64,000 nt of DNA from Candidatus Villigracilis affinis (GTDB taxonomy: Bacteria > Chloroflexota > Anaerolineae > Anaerolineales > Villigracilaceae): the NCBI GenBank assembly GCA_016718275.1, contig JADKEA010000023.1, positions 1 to 64,000 on the forward strand. The letters run 5' to 3'. The position numbers and the translations under genes were made by a program. Under the pieces are notes generated by a model, which saw only the letters and a program-made list of their open reading frames with translations, made no database searches and was not told where the DNA came from. Position 1 is the stretch's first letter. Every line of letters begins with the position of its first letter. Shown piece after piece: positions 39,535 to 48,685 of the stretch.

Positions 39535-40980
39535 ATGCCCACACTCTCACTTCCCAAATCAGGCAAAACCAAGGCAGATATTCTCACATCCATGCGCCAT
39601 GCGCGGGATAAAGATGCGCAATGGCAAAACGGGAAAGTCTTCGGCTTGGTCTATCACATCTCGGAAGAGATCGATGACCTGCTCAAAGAAGCCTACACCA
39701 TGTTCTTCTCGGAGAACGGACTCAACCCCACGGCCTTCCCCAGCCTGAGCAAGTTTGAGAATGAGATCATCGCGATGGCATCCAACCTGTTGGGTGGCGA
39801 TGACAAGGTTGCGGGCACCATGACTTCAGGCGGCACCGAGTCCCTGCTGATGGCGGTCAAGACCGCGCGCGATTATGCGCGTGCAAAGCGTGGCATTACG
39901 AACCCTGAGATCATTCTTCCCAGCACCGCCCACCCCGCGCTCGATAAGGCGGGCGAATATTTCAACGTGCGCATGATTCACATTCCCGTGCGTGATGATT
40001 TCCGCGCCGATGTGGAAGCCACGCGCCGCGCCATCACGCCGAACACCATCATGCTGGTCGGCTCGGCCCCGTCGTATCCGCATGGCGTGGTCGATCCGAT
40101 TCGTGAACTCGCCGCGCTGGCGCAGGAACACGGTCTGCTCTTTCATACGGATGCCTGTGTGGGCGGCTTCATGCTGCCCTTCGTCCGCAAGTTGGGATAC
40201 CCTGTGCCTGATTTTGATTTCAACGTCCCGGGCGTGACTTCCATCTCAGCGGATTTGCACAAGTACGCCTACGCCGCCAAACCCGCCTCCCTCGTTCTTT
40301 ATCGGACCTCGGAACTGCGCCGCCATCAAATGTTTGTCTCCACCGACTGGCCGGGCGGCATATACCCGTCGGCTGGCATGGCTGGCTCGCGCCCCGGCGG
40401 ACCCGTCGCTGCAGCCTGGGCTTTGCTCAATTATTTGGGCGAAGATGGTTACCTTGAGATCACAGATATCGTCATGCGCACAGCGAAGATATTTCAAGAT
40501 GGCATCAATGCGATTCCCGGTTTGAAGGTGTTGAGCAACCCAGAGATGAGCGTCTTCGCCATCGCATCTGATTCCATGGATGTGTACGAACTCGCCGATG
40601 AACTTGCCCTGCGCGGCTGGCATTTGGACAGACAGATTTTCCCCCCGTCCCTGCATGTAACAGTGAATTACGTCCATGCGCAGGCGGGCGCGGAGTTTCT
40701 CACAGACTTGGCGAATGCCGCAGAAAGAGTCAGCAGGCCCGGGCTAAGAAAGACCGCGACGAAGTTTTTAGTCAAAGCTGCAAACCTGTTGACAAGAGTC
40801 CTGCCTGAGGAAACGGTCAGTAATCTGATGAACAAGGCTTCGTCGCTTCTTGGCGGCGGCAGCGGGCTGCCTTCGCGCATGGCGCCGATGTATGGCTTGA
40901 TCGGCTCTCTGCCGAATCGCGGTGACTTGAAAGAGTTGGTGCTGGATTTGCTGGATAATATCAACACGTACAAAGAATGA
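39535..40980 (+). CDS. PLP-dependent lyase, sphingosine-1-phosphate lyase-like
   Basis: This 481-residue group II decarboxylase-type enzyme carries GTMTSGGTESLLMAVKTARD (phosphate-binding region), HTDACVGGFMLPF with the PLP Asp, and Lys243 in SADLHKYAYAAKPASLVLY. The later STDWPGGIYPSAGMAGSRPG is a signature of sphinganine-1-phosphate aldolases. Related bacterial enzymes also act on other long-chain or amino-acid substrates, so the exact reaction is open. AAAAGGAG precedes the ATG. The adjacent GNAT gene converges on it with no gap. Confidence 0.9.
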   Translation: MPTLSLPKSGKTKADILTSMRHARDKDAQWQNGKVFGLVYHISEEIDDLLKEAYTMFFSENGLNPTAFPSLSKFENEIIAMASNLLGGDDKVAGTMTSGGTESLLMAVKTARDYARAKRGITNPEIILPSTAHPALDKAGEYFNVRMIHIPVRDDFRADVEATRRAITPNTIMLVGSAPSYPHGVVDPIRELAALAQEHGLLFHTDACVGGFMLPFVRKLGYPVPDFDFNVPGVTSISADLHKYAYAAKPASLVLYRTSELRRHQMFVSTDWPGGIYPSAGMAGSRPGGPVAAAWALLNYLGEDGYLEITDIVMRTAKIFQDGINAIPGLKVLSNPEMSVFAIASDSMDVYELADELALRGWHLDRQIFPPSLHVTVNYVHAQAGAEFLTDLANAAERVSRPGLRKTATKFLVKAANLLTRVLPEETVSNLMNKASSLLGGGSGLPSRMAPMYGLIGSLPNRGDLKELVLDLLDNINTYKE

Positions 40981-41448
40981 TTATTTCAATCGGCGGATCA
41001 TGCGCGTGGCATAAGGGACGTATCCATTCTTTTGCCAGAAGCGGTTGCCGACTTCATTTTTGATTGCCACATTGAGCAGTACATCGATGATGCCGCGTGA
41101 GCGAAACCAATCATGGATGTAGGCCAATCCCATTTCGCCAATACCTTGACTGCGATATTCCACGTTTACAAAGAATTGCGTGATGTAGCCCTTGCGAGTC
41201 CACTCGGGCATGTAGGCGTGTTCGGCGACGTCGAAGGCGAGGCCGTAGCCGATAGGTTTGCCTTCATCAAGAATCAAGAATGTGAGCATGGTTTCTTCGC
41301 CGAGATGTTTGTTCATGAATTCTCTGAACCGCTCAGACGATGTCGTGTCGTTGTGATGCGCGGATAATCCATCGCGTAGCTTGCACAGATCGTTCAACAT
41401 GGGGGAGTCTTTTGCATTGATTTGGGTAATAGTGAACTCTTTTTTCAT
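40981..41448 (-). CDS. GNAT-family N-acetyltransferase
   Basis: This 155-residue protein has the GNAT fold: FLILDEGKPIGYGLAFDV, then FFVNVEYRSQGIGEMGLAYI with the acetyl-CoA loop RSQGIG, and a C-terminal NRFWQKNGYVPY. The acceptor is unknown. ATG 41448 is chosen because TATAAT on the minus strand ends 7 nt before it, while an upstream start would lie beyond the promoter. It is divergent from rlmB across 54 bp. Confidence 0.9.
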   Translation of the reverse strand: MKKEFTITQINAKDSPMLNDLCKLRDGLSAHHNDTTSSERFREFMNKHLGEETMLTFLILDEGKPIGYGLAFDVAEHAYMPEWTRKGYITQFFVNVEYRSQGIGEMGLAYIHDWFRSRGIIDVLLNVAIKNEVGNRFWQKNGYVPYATRMIRRLK

Positions 41449-41455
41449 GTCAAAA

Positions 41456-41493
41456 ATTATACATTCACAGAAGACTTGTTTCTCATGTAAAAT
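41456..41493. promoter_or_regulatory. Compact divergent promoters for GNAT and rlmB
   Basis: On the minus strand TATAAT (41456-41461) ends 7 nt before the GNAT start. On the plus strand TAAAAT (41488-41493) ends 9 nt before the rlmB start. Neither gene has a Shine-Dalgarno, so both mRNAs may be leaderless or nearly so. Confidence 0.55.
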
Positions 41494-41502
41494 CAACCCA
41501 CC

Positions 41503-42231
41503 ATGAAAGAACTTATCTATTCCCGCAATGCAGTATACGAAGCCCTGCGCGCAAAACGCAGACAGGTATTTTCAATCGAGATCGCCGAAGGGGTACAGGA
41601 AAAAGGGCGTCTGGCAGATGTTTTGAAAATGGCACAACAGCAGAAGATCAGGGTTAGCCGCGTGCCGCGTCCCAAGCTGGATAAGGTGCATCAGAATAAT
41701 CAGGGCATCGTGGCCGAGGTGGATCAATATCCGTACTCGGATGTGATCGAAATATTGGAACGCGCGAAGGGGGAACTGCCTTTTGTGCTGATGCTCGATT
41801 CCCTGCAAGACCCGCAGAACTTCGGCACCCTCATCCGCACTGCCGAGGCGCTTGGCGTGCATGGCGTGGTCATTCCCACCGCCCGCTCCGTGGAGGTCAC
41901 TCCCGCCGTGGTCAACGCATCTTCTGGCGCGAGCGAGCACATGCTCATTGCCCAGGCGAACCTGTCCCAGACGATTGACGCGCTCAAAGATAATGATATT
42001 TGGATCGTCGGACTGGATCAAGCTGGGGCGGAGGTTGAGGCGGGATCTCGTCACCTGAAAGGCGCATTGGGACTCGTCGTCGGCTCAGAGGGCGACGGGC
42101 TGCATGATCTCGTCCGAAAGAAATGCGACATCGTTTTGAAGCTCCCCATGAAAGGCAAGATCGAATCCCTCAACGCCGCTGTGGCTGGCTCTGTCGCTTT
42201 GTATCTCGCTTATTTATCAAGAAAACCCTAA
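41503..42231 (+). CDS. rlmB: 23S rRNA 2'-O-methyltransferase (TrmH/RlmB family)
   Basis: This 242-residue SPOUT enzyme has an N-terminal substrate-binding domain (ELIYSRNAVYEALRAKRRQVF) at about 1-75. The knotted catalytic domain has LDSLQDPQNFGTLIRTAEAL, NASSGASEHM, LVVGSEGDGL and LPMKGKIESLNAAVAGSVAL. RlmB methylates G2251 of 23S rRNA, but close TrmH relatives act on other RNAs. Its stop lies inside a 33-bp palindrome. Confidence 0.93.
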   Translation: MKELIYSRNAVYEALRAKRRQVFSIEIAEGVQEKGRLADVLKMAQQQKIRVSRVPRPKLDKVHQNNQGIVAEVDQYPYSDVIEILERAKGELPFVLMLDSLQDPQNFGTLIRTAEALGVHGVVIPTARSVEVTPAVVNASSGASEHMLIAQANLSQTIDALKDNDIWIVGLDQAGAEVEAGSRHLKGALGLVVGSEGDGLHDLVRKKCDIVLKLPMKGKIESLNAAVAGSVALYLAYLSRKP

Positions 42232-42255
42232 AGGTCTTTAAGACCTTTAGGGTTT
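42223..42255. terminator. 33-bp palindromic hairpin overlapping the rlmB stop
   Basis: AAACCCTAAAGGTCTT at 42223-42238, one T, then its exact reverse complement to 42255. The rlmB stop codon TAA (42229-42231) is inside the left arm. A weak T-run is formed by the end of the right arm. Confidence 0.75.
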
Positions 42256-42269
42256 GTATCTGGAGAACC

Positions 42270-43595
42270 ATGCCTCAAGCAACCTATCATTTTCCAAAAG
42301 GCTTTCTGTGGGGAACCGCAACCGCCTCGCATCAAGTGGAAGGCAACAACACCAACAACAACTGGCACGCGTGGGAAGAAGCGGGACACACCGTCCACAA
42401 ATCTGGCCTCGCCGCCGATTGGTGGGGCGGACGCTGGCGCGAAGACTTCGACCGCGCCGCCGAAACGGGACAGAACGCGCATCGCTTCTCAGTGGAGTGG
42501 AGCCGCATTCAGCCGACGCCTGACACGTGGGATGAGGAAGCCATCGAAAAGTACCGCCTCATGCTGCGCGGACTGAGGGAACGCAACCTGACAGCTTTGG
42601 TTACGCTGCATCATTTCACCGACCCGCTCTGGGTCACCGAGCGCGGCGGCTGGGAAAACCCCGAGATCGTCGGCCTCTTCGAGAAGTTCACCCGCAAAGT
42701 GGTGGACGCGCTCAAGGAATACAACACGCTCTGGTGTACGATCAACGAGCCGAACGTGTATACCATGAGCGGATACGTGCAAGGCGCATTCCCGCCTGGA
42801 AAGAAAGACCTCAAATTATCCATGCGTGTGATGGGCAACATGATCCGCGCACATGCCGCTTCGTATCGCGCCATCCATGAGCTGCAACCCGAAGCTCGCG
42901 TAGGCTACGCTCTGCATTACCGCCCGATGGTTCCGCGTTTGAGCTGGTCACCGCTCGATAGACTCATGCGCAACATCCGCTACGAGGGACTCAACATGGC
43001 ATTTCCCTCTGCCATTTCAACAGGCGTTATGCGTTCCCCCATTGGCAACCAGAACATTCCCGAAGCCAAAGGCACGCAGGATTATCTCGGCCTCAACTAT
43101 TACTCTGTCGATACCGTCTGGTTCGACCTCTTCAAGCCTGGCGAGTTATTCTCGAACAGCGGCTATCCCAAGAACGCCGACATGAGCGACACGAACTTCC
43201 TCGCCAATATCCCCGAAGGCATCTTCAACTCCATCAAATGGATCGAGCGCACCTATCCCAACCTGCCCATCATCATCACCGAGAACGGCGTGGAAGATTC
43301 AGACGATCACATGCGCCCACGCTATCTTGCACAACACCTGCATCAGATCTGGCGCGCCGTCAATTTCAACTGGCCCGTGAAGGGATACTTCCACTGGTCA
43401 CTTGTGGACAACTTCGAATGGGAGCGCGGCTGGACTCAACGCTTCGGCCTGTGGGGTCTGGACATCGACACCCAAAAACGCATCCGCCGCCCCAGCGTGG
43501 ATTTCTACGCCGAGATATGCAAAGAGAACGGCATCTCCTCCGACATGGTACAGAAGTATTGCCCTGAGGTGTTTGATAAATTGTTTCCGAGTTAG
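42270..43595 (+). CDS. Glycoside hydrolase family 1 (beta-glucosidase-like)
   Basis: This 441-residue GH1 enzyme begins FPKGFLWGTATASHQVEG, the family start. The acid/base Glu is E160 in TINEPN and the nucleophile is E338 in IITENG. HRFSVEWSRIQP and the C-terminal GYFHWSLVDNFEWERGW are standard sugar-binding segments. No signal peptide is seen, so it is cytoplasmic and cleaves short beta-glycosides. GGAGA precedes the ATG at 42270. No sugar transporter adjoins. Confidence 0.95.
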   Translation: MPQATYHFPKGFLWGTATASHQVEGNNTNNNWHAWEEAGHTVHKSGLAADWWGGRWREDFDRAAETGQNAHRFSVEWSRIQPTPDTWDEEAIEKYRLMLRGLRERNLTALVTLHHFTDPLWVTERGGWENPEIVGLFEKFTRKVVDALKEYNTLWCTINEPNVYTMSGYVQGAFPPGKKDLKLSMRVMGNMIRAHAASYRAIHELQPEARVGYALHYRPMVPRLSWSPLDRLMRNIRYEGLNMAFPSAISTGVMRSPIGNQNIPEAKGTQDYLGLNYYSVDTVWFDLFKPGELFSNSGYPKNADMSDTNFLANIPEGIFNSIKWIERTYPNLPIIITENGVEDSDDHMRPRYLAQHLHQIWRAVNFNWPVKGYFHWSLVDNFEWERGWTQRFGLWGLDIDTQKRIRRPSVDFYAEICKENGISSDMVQKYCPEVFDKLFPS

Positions 43596-43625
43596 ACGAT
43601 AGACCATTAACGATGGACGACAGAC
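43594..43625. repeat. Short-period intergenic repeat
   Basis: GACGATAGACCATTAACGA followed by TGGACGACAGACAA repeats words found at 26600-26640 (GGACGATAGACCACAG). It lies between the GH1 stop and its terminator. Confidence 0.5.
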
Positions 43626-43627
43626 AA

Positions 43628-43666
43628 CGGCGCATGGAGAACAATCTCTGTGCGCTGTTTTTTTTT
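43628..43666 (+). terminator. Intrinsic terminator
   Basis: CGGCGCATGGAGA at 43628-43640 pairs with TCTCTGTGCGCTG at 43645-43657 (a few G-U pairs), followed by a run of nine T. Its right arm is nearly the same as that of the terminator at 25243-25280. Confidence 0.93.
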
Positions 43667-43671
43667 AACTT

Positions 43672-43762
43672 CCGCCATAGAGACAGAGTTTTTCCTTGTT
43701 CTTCTCCGTGCCTTCGTGTCTCCGTGGTTGCTTTTGACTTTCGACCTTCAACCTTTGACTTT
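43672..43762. repeat. Short-period intergenic repeats before tex
   Basis: Two word types occur: CCGCCATAGAGACAGAG ... TCTCCGTGCCTTCGTGTCTC, whose reverse complement contains CACGGAGACACGAAGGCACG, and TTTGACTTTCGACCTTCAAC followed by CTTTGACTTTC. No gene is visible here. Confidence 0.5.
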
Positions 43763-43809
43763 CATCCCCCCCGCAATCTCACAATAAAAGAAACTTTGTT
43801 CTACTATGA

Positions 43810-43815
43810 TAAAAT
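43810..43815 (+). promoter_or_regulatory. -10 box of a probable leaderless promoter
   Basis: TAAAAT ends 7 nt before the tex ATG at 43823. No Shine-Dalgarno is present. Confidence 0.5.
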
Positions 43816-43822
43816 CGCATCC

Positions 43823-45948
43823 ATGACCCACGCTGAACAGATCGCATCCCAACTCAATGTCAAGCCATCGCAAGTTACGGCTGTTATCAACCTTTTAGAC
43901 GAAGGCAACACCGTCCCATTTATTGCCCGTTACCGCAAGGAAATGACAGGCTCCCTCGACGACGAACAGATCCGCATCATCGCCGATGAACTCATCCGCC
44001 TGCGCGGACTCGACGAACGCCGTGTCTCCATCATCGCTTCCATCGAAGAGCAGGGCAAACTCACCGACGAACTCCGCGAGAGCATCAACGCCGCCGTCAC
44101 CATGACCGCGCTCGAAGATCTGTACGCGCCCTACAAAAAGAAACGCCGCACCCGCGCCATGGTCGCCCGTGAAAAGGGACTGGAACCACTGGCCGAATTA
44201 ATTCTCAAGCAATCCACCAGCGGCTCACCTGAAAAACTCGCCGCGAAATTCCTCAACGATCAAGTTGCGAACATCGAAGAAGCCTTGCAAGGCGCGCGTG
44301 ACATCGTCGCTGAAATGATCAGCGAAAATGCCAACGTCCGCGCCGCGACCCGTGAGAAGGCGCTCAAGTTTTCCACCGTCCATTCTGTGAAGGTCGCAGA
44401 CGCAGCCGATGAAAAACGCGTGTACGAAAGCTATTACGATTTCTCCATGCGCGTGGACAGACTCCAGCCGCATCAAATCCTCGCGCTCACCCGCGGCGAA
44501 AAGGAAGGCATCCTGCGCGTGCGTGTGGACGTCCCCGAACGCGACTGGCTCAACGCCGTTCAATCTGAATTCGAGCAGGACATCATCAGTCCCTTCGCCG
44601 ATCAACTCGCGCTTGCCATTCAAGATTCCGCCGAGCGTCTTTTGCTCCCCGCCATCGAGCGCGATGTCCGCCGTGAAAAAGGCGAGGTCGCAGACAACCA
44701 CGCCATTCAAGTCTTCGCCACCAACCTGCGCGCCCTGCTCGGACAAGCTCCGCTTGCCAATCAAGTTGTCCTCGGCCTCGACCCTGGCTTCCGCACAGGC
44801 TGCAAAGTCGCCGTCGTGGACGCCACTGGCAAACTGCTCGACACAGGCACGATCTATCCGCACGAGCCGAAGAACGATTGGAAAGGTTCGATCAACACCC
44901 TGCAGGATATGATCAACCGCCATCACGTCACGCTCATCACCATCGGCAACGGCACCGCCTCACGCGAAACGGAAAAGCTCGCCGCCGAACTCACCAAGAA
45001 CGCGCCGCAAACAAAATATCTCATCGTCAATGAAGCGGGCGCATCGGTCTATTCCGCATCATCTCTCGCCCGCGCTGAATTCCCCGATCTCGATGTCACC
45101 ATCCGCGGCGCGGTATCCATTGCCCGCCGCGCGCAAGACCCGCTCGCCGAACTCGTCAAGATCGATCCCAAGTCCATTGGCGTGGGCATGTATCAACACG
45201 ATGTCGATCAAACCGCGCTCACGCACGCCCTCGACGGCGTCGTCGAAAGCGTGGTCAACAGCGTCGGCGTGGATGTCAACACCGCCAGCTCCGCGCTGCT
45301 CACGCATGTCGCGGGCATCGGCCCCAAACTCGCCACCAACATCGTCACGCATCGCGACGCGAACGGCCCCTTCAAATCCCGCACCGCATTGAAGAAGGTC
45401 GCTGGGCTTGGCCCGAAGGCTTTTGAACAGGCAGCAGGCTTCATGCGGATTCGAAATGGGGCGAACCCGTTGGATGAATCAGCGATCCATCCAGAATCCT
45501 ACGCGATAGCAGGATCCATTCTCGCTCGCGCCGCGCTGACAGTTGATTCGTCCATCCCAGACAGAATCGCCGCCTTGGAATCCCTCACCGCAAAACTCTC
45601 CTCGAAACATTAGCCGCCGAACTCGAATGCGGCGTGCCCACACTCAAAGACATCCTCGAACAACTCGTCCGCCCAGGCCGTGACCCACGCTCCGATACCC
45701 CCGCTCCCATCCTGCGCTCAGACGTGCTCAAAGCCGAAGACCTGCTGACAGGTATGCAGCTCAAAGGCACCGTCCGCAACGTAGTGGACTTCGGCGCCTT
45801 CGTAGACATCGGCGTCAAGCAAGATGGCCTTCTGCATAAGAGCCAGATCCCCAACGGCACCGTCCTCAAAGTGGGCGACATCATCGACGTGGAGATCCAA
45901 AAGATCGAAACCGAACGCGGACGCATTGGTTTGGGTTGGGTGAAATAA
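43823..45948 (+). pseudogene. tex: Tex-type S1 RNA-binding protein, one frameshift near the C-terminus
   Basis: The main frame (43823-45613, 596 residues) has the Tex N-terminal helices (VTAVINLLDEGNTVPFIARY), the YqgF/RNase H-like domain (VVLGLDPGFRTGCKVAVVD) and helix-hairpin-helix motifs (LLTHVAGIGPKLATNIV). The frame then slips by one missing base near 45595-45602. The next frame continues LETLAAELECGVPTLKDIL and ends with the S1 domain (LKGTVRNVVDFGAFVDIGV) at 45948. Rejoined, it is a normal Tex of about 708 residues. Tex is highly conserved and affects transcription and translation, so an assembly indel is more likely than loss of the S1 domain. Confidence 0.9.
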
Positions 45949-45951
45949 TCT

Positions 45952-45982
45952 TGTAAGGACACAGCGCCGCTGTGTCCTTACA
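45952..45982 (+). terminator. Palindromic hairpin after tex
   Basis: TGTAAGGACACAGCG at 45952-45966 and its reverse complement at 45968-45982 form a 31-bp near-perfect palindrome. There is no T-run. An in-frame GTG at 45972 lies inside it and is not a likely start for the next gene. Confidence 0.65.
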
Positions 45983-45998
45983 GAATGCAGTAAATAAA

Positions 45999-46907
45999 AT
46001 GCAACTTCCCGAAACCTTCATCTCCACCATAAAAAATGTCTACAAAAAGGACGGCGAGAATTTTCTCACTGTCCTTCCTGCTTTAATTGGCGAGGTCTCC
46101 ACTCGTTGGGGTTTGACCGATGTTCAGCCTGTGCCAAATCTGTCATTTAATTTTGTTGCATTTGCAAAACGTGATGATGAAGATGTGATCCTCAAAATGG
46201 GAATTCCAAACCCCGAGTTGACCAGTGAAATGACCGCCCTGAAATTATTTAATGGCGATGGTGCCTGTCAATTATTGGAGCACGACGAAGAGCGCGGGTT
46301 CTTATTGCTGGAAAGACTCAAACCCGGCAAAATGCTCGCCGAACTTGAAGATGATGATGAGCGTACAAATATCGCAGCAGATGTGATGCTGAACATACAA
46401 CGCAGGGGTGGGGTTATTCCACCCTTACAGAATAAATTTATAAAATTGTCGAATTGGTTTGCTGGGTTACAAAAAATCCGTCCGCATTTCAATGGCGGGA
46501 CGGGACCTTTTCCGCAAGTTCTTTTGGAGAAAGTCGAATCATTTTTGCCCGAATTGTTTGCCGATACCGATGTGAAATTAATGCACGGCGATTTTCATCA
46601 TTTCAACATTTTGTCTTCGGAACGCGGCTGGTTGATCATTGACCCGAAGGGAGTCATTGGGCCTGCAGGGTATGAAGTAGGGCCACTCATGATCAATCCA
46701 TGGGACAGCATTTCGGACGGAACCAGTTTCAAGGTCCAGGCAGAGAGGCGGGTGAGCATCCTCGCGGAGAGACTCGGCTGGGAACGTGAAAAAATTATTC
46801 GCTGGGCAACTGCTCATGCCATCCTGTCTGCATGGTGGAGCATTGAAGATAATATGGAAGAGGACAACGCCATTCAATGCGCGGAAATATTCTCTCAACT
46901 TAAATGA
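45999..46907 (+). CDS. Aminoglycoside/hydroxyurea-type phosphotransferase
   Basis: This 302-residue kinase-fold protein resembles the APH(6)/hydroxyurea phosphotransferase group (StrB-like). The catalytic loop is LMHGDFHHFNIL and the metal-binding Asp is in WLIIDPKGVIGPAGYEVG. The N-lobe has AFAKRDDEDVILKMGIP with the ATP-binding Lys. Such enzymes phosphorylate small molecules; drug resistance cannot be assumed. The ATG at 45999 follows TAAATAAA and there is no strong Shine-Dalgarno. Confidence 0.85.
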   Translation: MQLPETFISTIKNVYKKDGENFLTVLPALIGEVSTRWGLTDVQPVPNLSFNFVAFAKRDDEDVILKMGIPNPELTSEMTALKLFNGDGACQLLEHDEERGFLLLERLKPGKMLAELEDDDERTNIAADVMLNIQRRGGVIPPLQNKFIKLSNWFAGLQKIRPHFNGGTGPFPQVLLEKVESFLPELFADTDVKLMHGDFHHFNILSSERGWLIIDPKGVIGPAGYEVGPLMINPWDSISDGTSFKVQAERRVSILAERLGWEREKIIRWATAHAILSAWWSIEDNMEEDNAIQCAEIFSQLK

Positions 46908-46935
46908 AAAACCTCCCGAGGGAGGTTTTTCATTT
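46902..46935. terminator. Bidirectional terminator
   Basis: AAATGAAAAACCTCCC at 46902-46917 pairs perfectly with GGGAGGTTTTTCATTT at 46920-46935 around GA. It overlaps the stop region of both converging genes. Confidence 0.93.
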
Positions 46936-47599
46936 AATCTTCTGCGGCGCGCGCCACTTCATCGGGCTCGAAGACCACTTCTTCTTTTCCGATCAGTTTG
47001 TCTTCCACTTTTGCGATGATCAGCCGCAGGTGACCGGAATGCGCCACGTAATCCAGGTCATCGGCAGGGACGGCCAATACGGGGCAGAGTGTGAAATTTT
47101 CGATCCATGATTCGTAGAGGTCGTTGAGGTTTTGAAGATACTCGGGGGCAATGGTTCGCTCGTAGGTGCGTCCGCGTGAGTTGATGCGATTGAGCAGGGT
47201 GGGCACGGAGGCGCGCAGGTAAATGACGAGGTCGGGCGGCGGCAGGAATTGCACAGCTGTTTCATACAACTCACGATAGGTCTGATAATCGCGGTCCTGA
47301 ATGTTGCCCTGATCGTACAGATTCTGCGCGAAGATTTCAGCATCTTCGTACACACTGCGATCCTGGATCACAGAACTGGGATGCTGGGCAAGCCCCATAT
47401 GCGAACGCAGACGATGGGTGAGAAAGAATACCTGCGAGTGAAAAGCCCAGGCAGACATGTTCTGGTAAAAATCTGCAAGGTATGGGTTTTCAGTGACGGG
47501 TTCATAAAACGGCTCCCAGCCCATTTCGTTGCATAACATTTTTACAAGCGTGGATTTACCCACGCCGATGTTTCCGGCAATGGCGACAAATTTTTTCAT
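46934..47599 (-). CDS. Deoxynucleoside kinase
   Basis: This 221-residue kinase has P-loop IAGNIGVGKSTLVKML, substrate region FYEPVTENPYLADFY, the ERS-like motif VIQDRSVYEDAEIF, and the LID Arg segment RINSRGRTYERTI. It belongs to the deoxyadenosine/deoxyguanosine kinase (dGK/dAK) family, which salvages deoxynucleosides. The specific nucleoside cannot be assigned. It converges on the phosphotransferase gene through a shared terminator. Confidence 0.93.
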   Translation of the reverse strand: MKKFVAIAGNIGVGKSTLVKMLCNEMGWEPFYEPVTENPYLADFYQNMSAWAFHSQVFFLTHRLRSHMGLAQHPSSVIQDRSVYEDAEIFAQNLYDQGNIQDRDYQTYRELYETAVQFLPPPDLVIYLRASVPTLLNRINSRGRTYERTIAPEYLQNLNDLYESWIENFTLCPVLAVPADDLDYVAHSGHLRLIIAKVEDKLIGKEEVVFEPDEVARAAED

Positions 47600-47664
47600 G
47601 GTTTGCTCTCAGAGGACAAATCTTTGGGGAATCATTGACACGCGGAACATCATACCAAAAAGAA

Positions 47665-47705
47665 AAAGAGTTCACGGAAATTTTAAGAACTTCCGTGAAC
47701 TCTTT
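47665..47705 (-). terminator. Intrinsic terminator
   Basis: AAAGAGTTCACGGAA at 47665-47679 pairs with TTCCGTGAACTCTTT at 47691-47705. The minus-strand copy is followed by a T-rich run (TTTCTTTTT), terminating the DsbA-like gene. Confidence 0.92.
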
Positions 47706-47730
47706 AATTGAAAATGATATAGGAAAGACG

Positions 47731-48537
47731 TTACGGGATCTCTCCGGCCAATTCCTTATCGATCAATTGCTGGAAGTTGGCAAGCGGCTGGGCGCCGACA
47801 ATGGCAAGCCCGTTGACGAAAAATGTGGGCGTGGACTGTACGCCGAGATCAATGGCGAAGTTCATGTCTTGCTGGATTTCAGCATCATGTTCGCCGCTGG
47901 AAAGGCAGGCGGTAAATTTTTCAGTATCCAGCCCGAGGTCGGCAGCGTAGCGGATGAAGGTCTCTTCATCGAGCTGTTCGCTGCTGAACAGTTTTTCGTG
48001 AAAATCCCAGTAGGCATCCTGATCTTGTGCGCAGAGCGAGGCGATCGCTGAAGGCATGGCGGCCGGGTGAATGGATGTGAGCGGCAGGTTGCGATACACA
48101 AAGCGGATCTGGCCGGGGTATGCATCCAACAGCGACTGGTAGGTCTCATCGTGGAAGCGGCGGCAGAACGGGCATTGGAAATCACTGAACTCGACGATCA
48201 CGATCGGCGCATCATCCGGGCCGAGGCTTGGGAAGCCTTCGGTGGGGATATCGTAGCGTCTGTATTGAGGAGCCTGCTCGGCGGCGGGTGCCTGAGCCAC
48301 CGGGGCTCCTGCCGTTGTGGTGGTTCCTCCGGAACCGCGGCCCCATGCAACATAGCCCACCAGCACGCCGACTGCAAATGCCAGCACGACCAGAACCGAG
48401 TAAAAGTGACTCTTTTTGAAGGTGATGGTCTCTTCAGAAGGATCCTGCTGAACCTGCATGGGGACAGAGGGTTCTTCGATGATGTCTTCTTCGTCGGAAT
48501 CAAAAACAGGAATGGATTTTTTAGTTTTAGTAGCCAT
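47731..48537 (-). CDS. Membrane-anchored DsbA-like thiol oxidoreductase
   Basis: This 268-residue protein has a cytoplasmic acidic tail, one transmembrane helix at about 44-65, a Gly/Thr/Ala/Pro linker and a thioredoxin-fold DsbA domain at about 95-268. The active site is C122-P-F-C125 in EFSDFQCPFCRRFHDE and the cis-Pro loop is GVQSTPTFFVNG. It should act outside the membrane as a disulfide oxidant or isomerase, in the BdbD/DSBA-like (thioredoxin_4) group. No VKOR or DsbB partner is adjacent. Confidence 0.93.
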   Translation of the reverse strand: MATKTKKSIPVFDSDEEDIIEEPSVPMQVQQDPSEETITFKKSHFYSVLVVLAFAVGVLVGYVAWGRGSGGTTTTAGAPVAQAPAAEQAPQYRRYDIPTEGFPSLGPDDAPIVIVEFSDFQCPFCRRFHDETYQSLLDAYPGQIRFVYRNLPLTSIHPAAMPSAIASLCAQDQDAYWDFHEKLFSSEQLDEETFIRYAADLGLDTEKFTACLSSGEHDAEIQQDMNFAIDLGVQSTPTFFVNGLAIVGAQPLANFQQLIDKELAGEIP

Positions 48538-48635
48538 ACAGGAATTATAGCCTTTCCAGGATTTTTGTGGAAAGGACTTAGGTTTGCCTAAGATTTACCC
48601 TGTTCTGCAAATCGGGAAGAGGTTGAAAAATGGGA

Positions 48636-48664
48636 TTGTAAAAATAGAATACTTGTTCTATAAT
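48636..48664 (+). promoter_or_regulatory. Promoter of the AraC-type regulator
   Basis: TTGTAA at 48636-48641 and TATAAT at 48659-48664 are 17 bp apart, giving a start near 48671 and a leader of about 15 nt. This supports the ATG at 48686. Confidence 0.75.
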
Positions 48665-48685
48665 AAAACCACTGGACAAGCCACC

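Noticed and set aside
44225..44926. 233-residue minus-strand open frame
   Set aside because: Antisense to tex in the phase expected from GC-biased codons; no motif and no ribosome-binding site.
45972..45998. GTG start for the phosphotransferase at 45972
   Set aside because: It lies inside a 31-bp palindrome; the first family-like residues follow the ATG at 45999.
45999..46907. Antibiotic resistance gene
   Set aside because: The kinase fold matches a resistance-related family, but the same family has housekeeping members and there is no mobile context.
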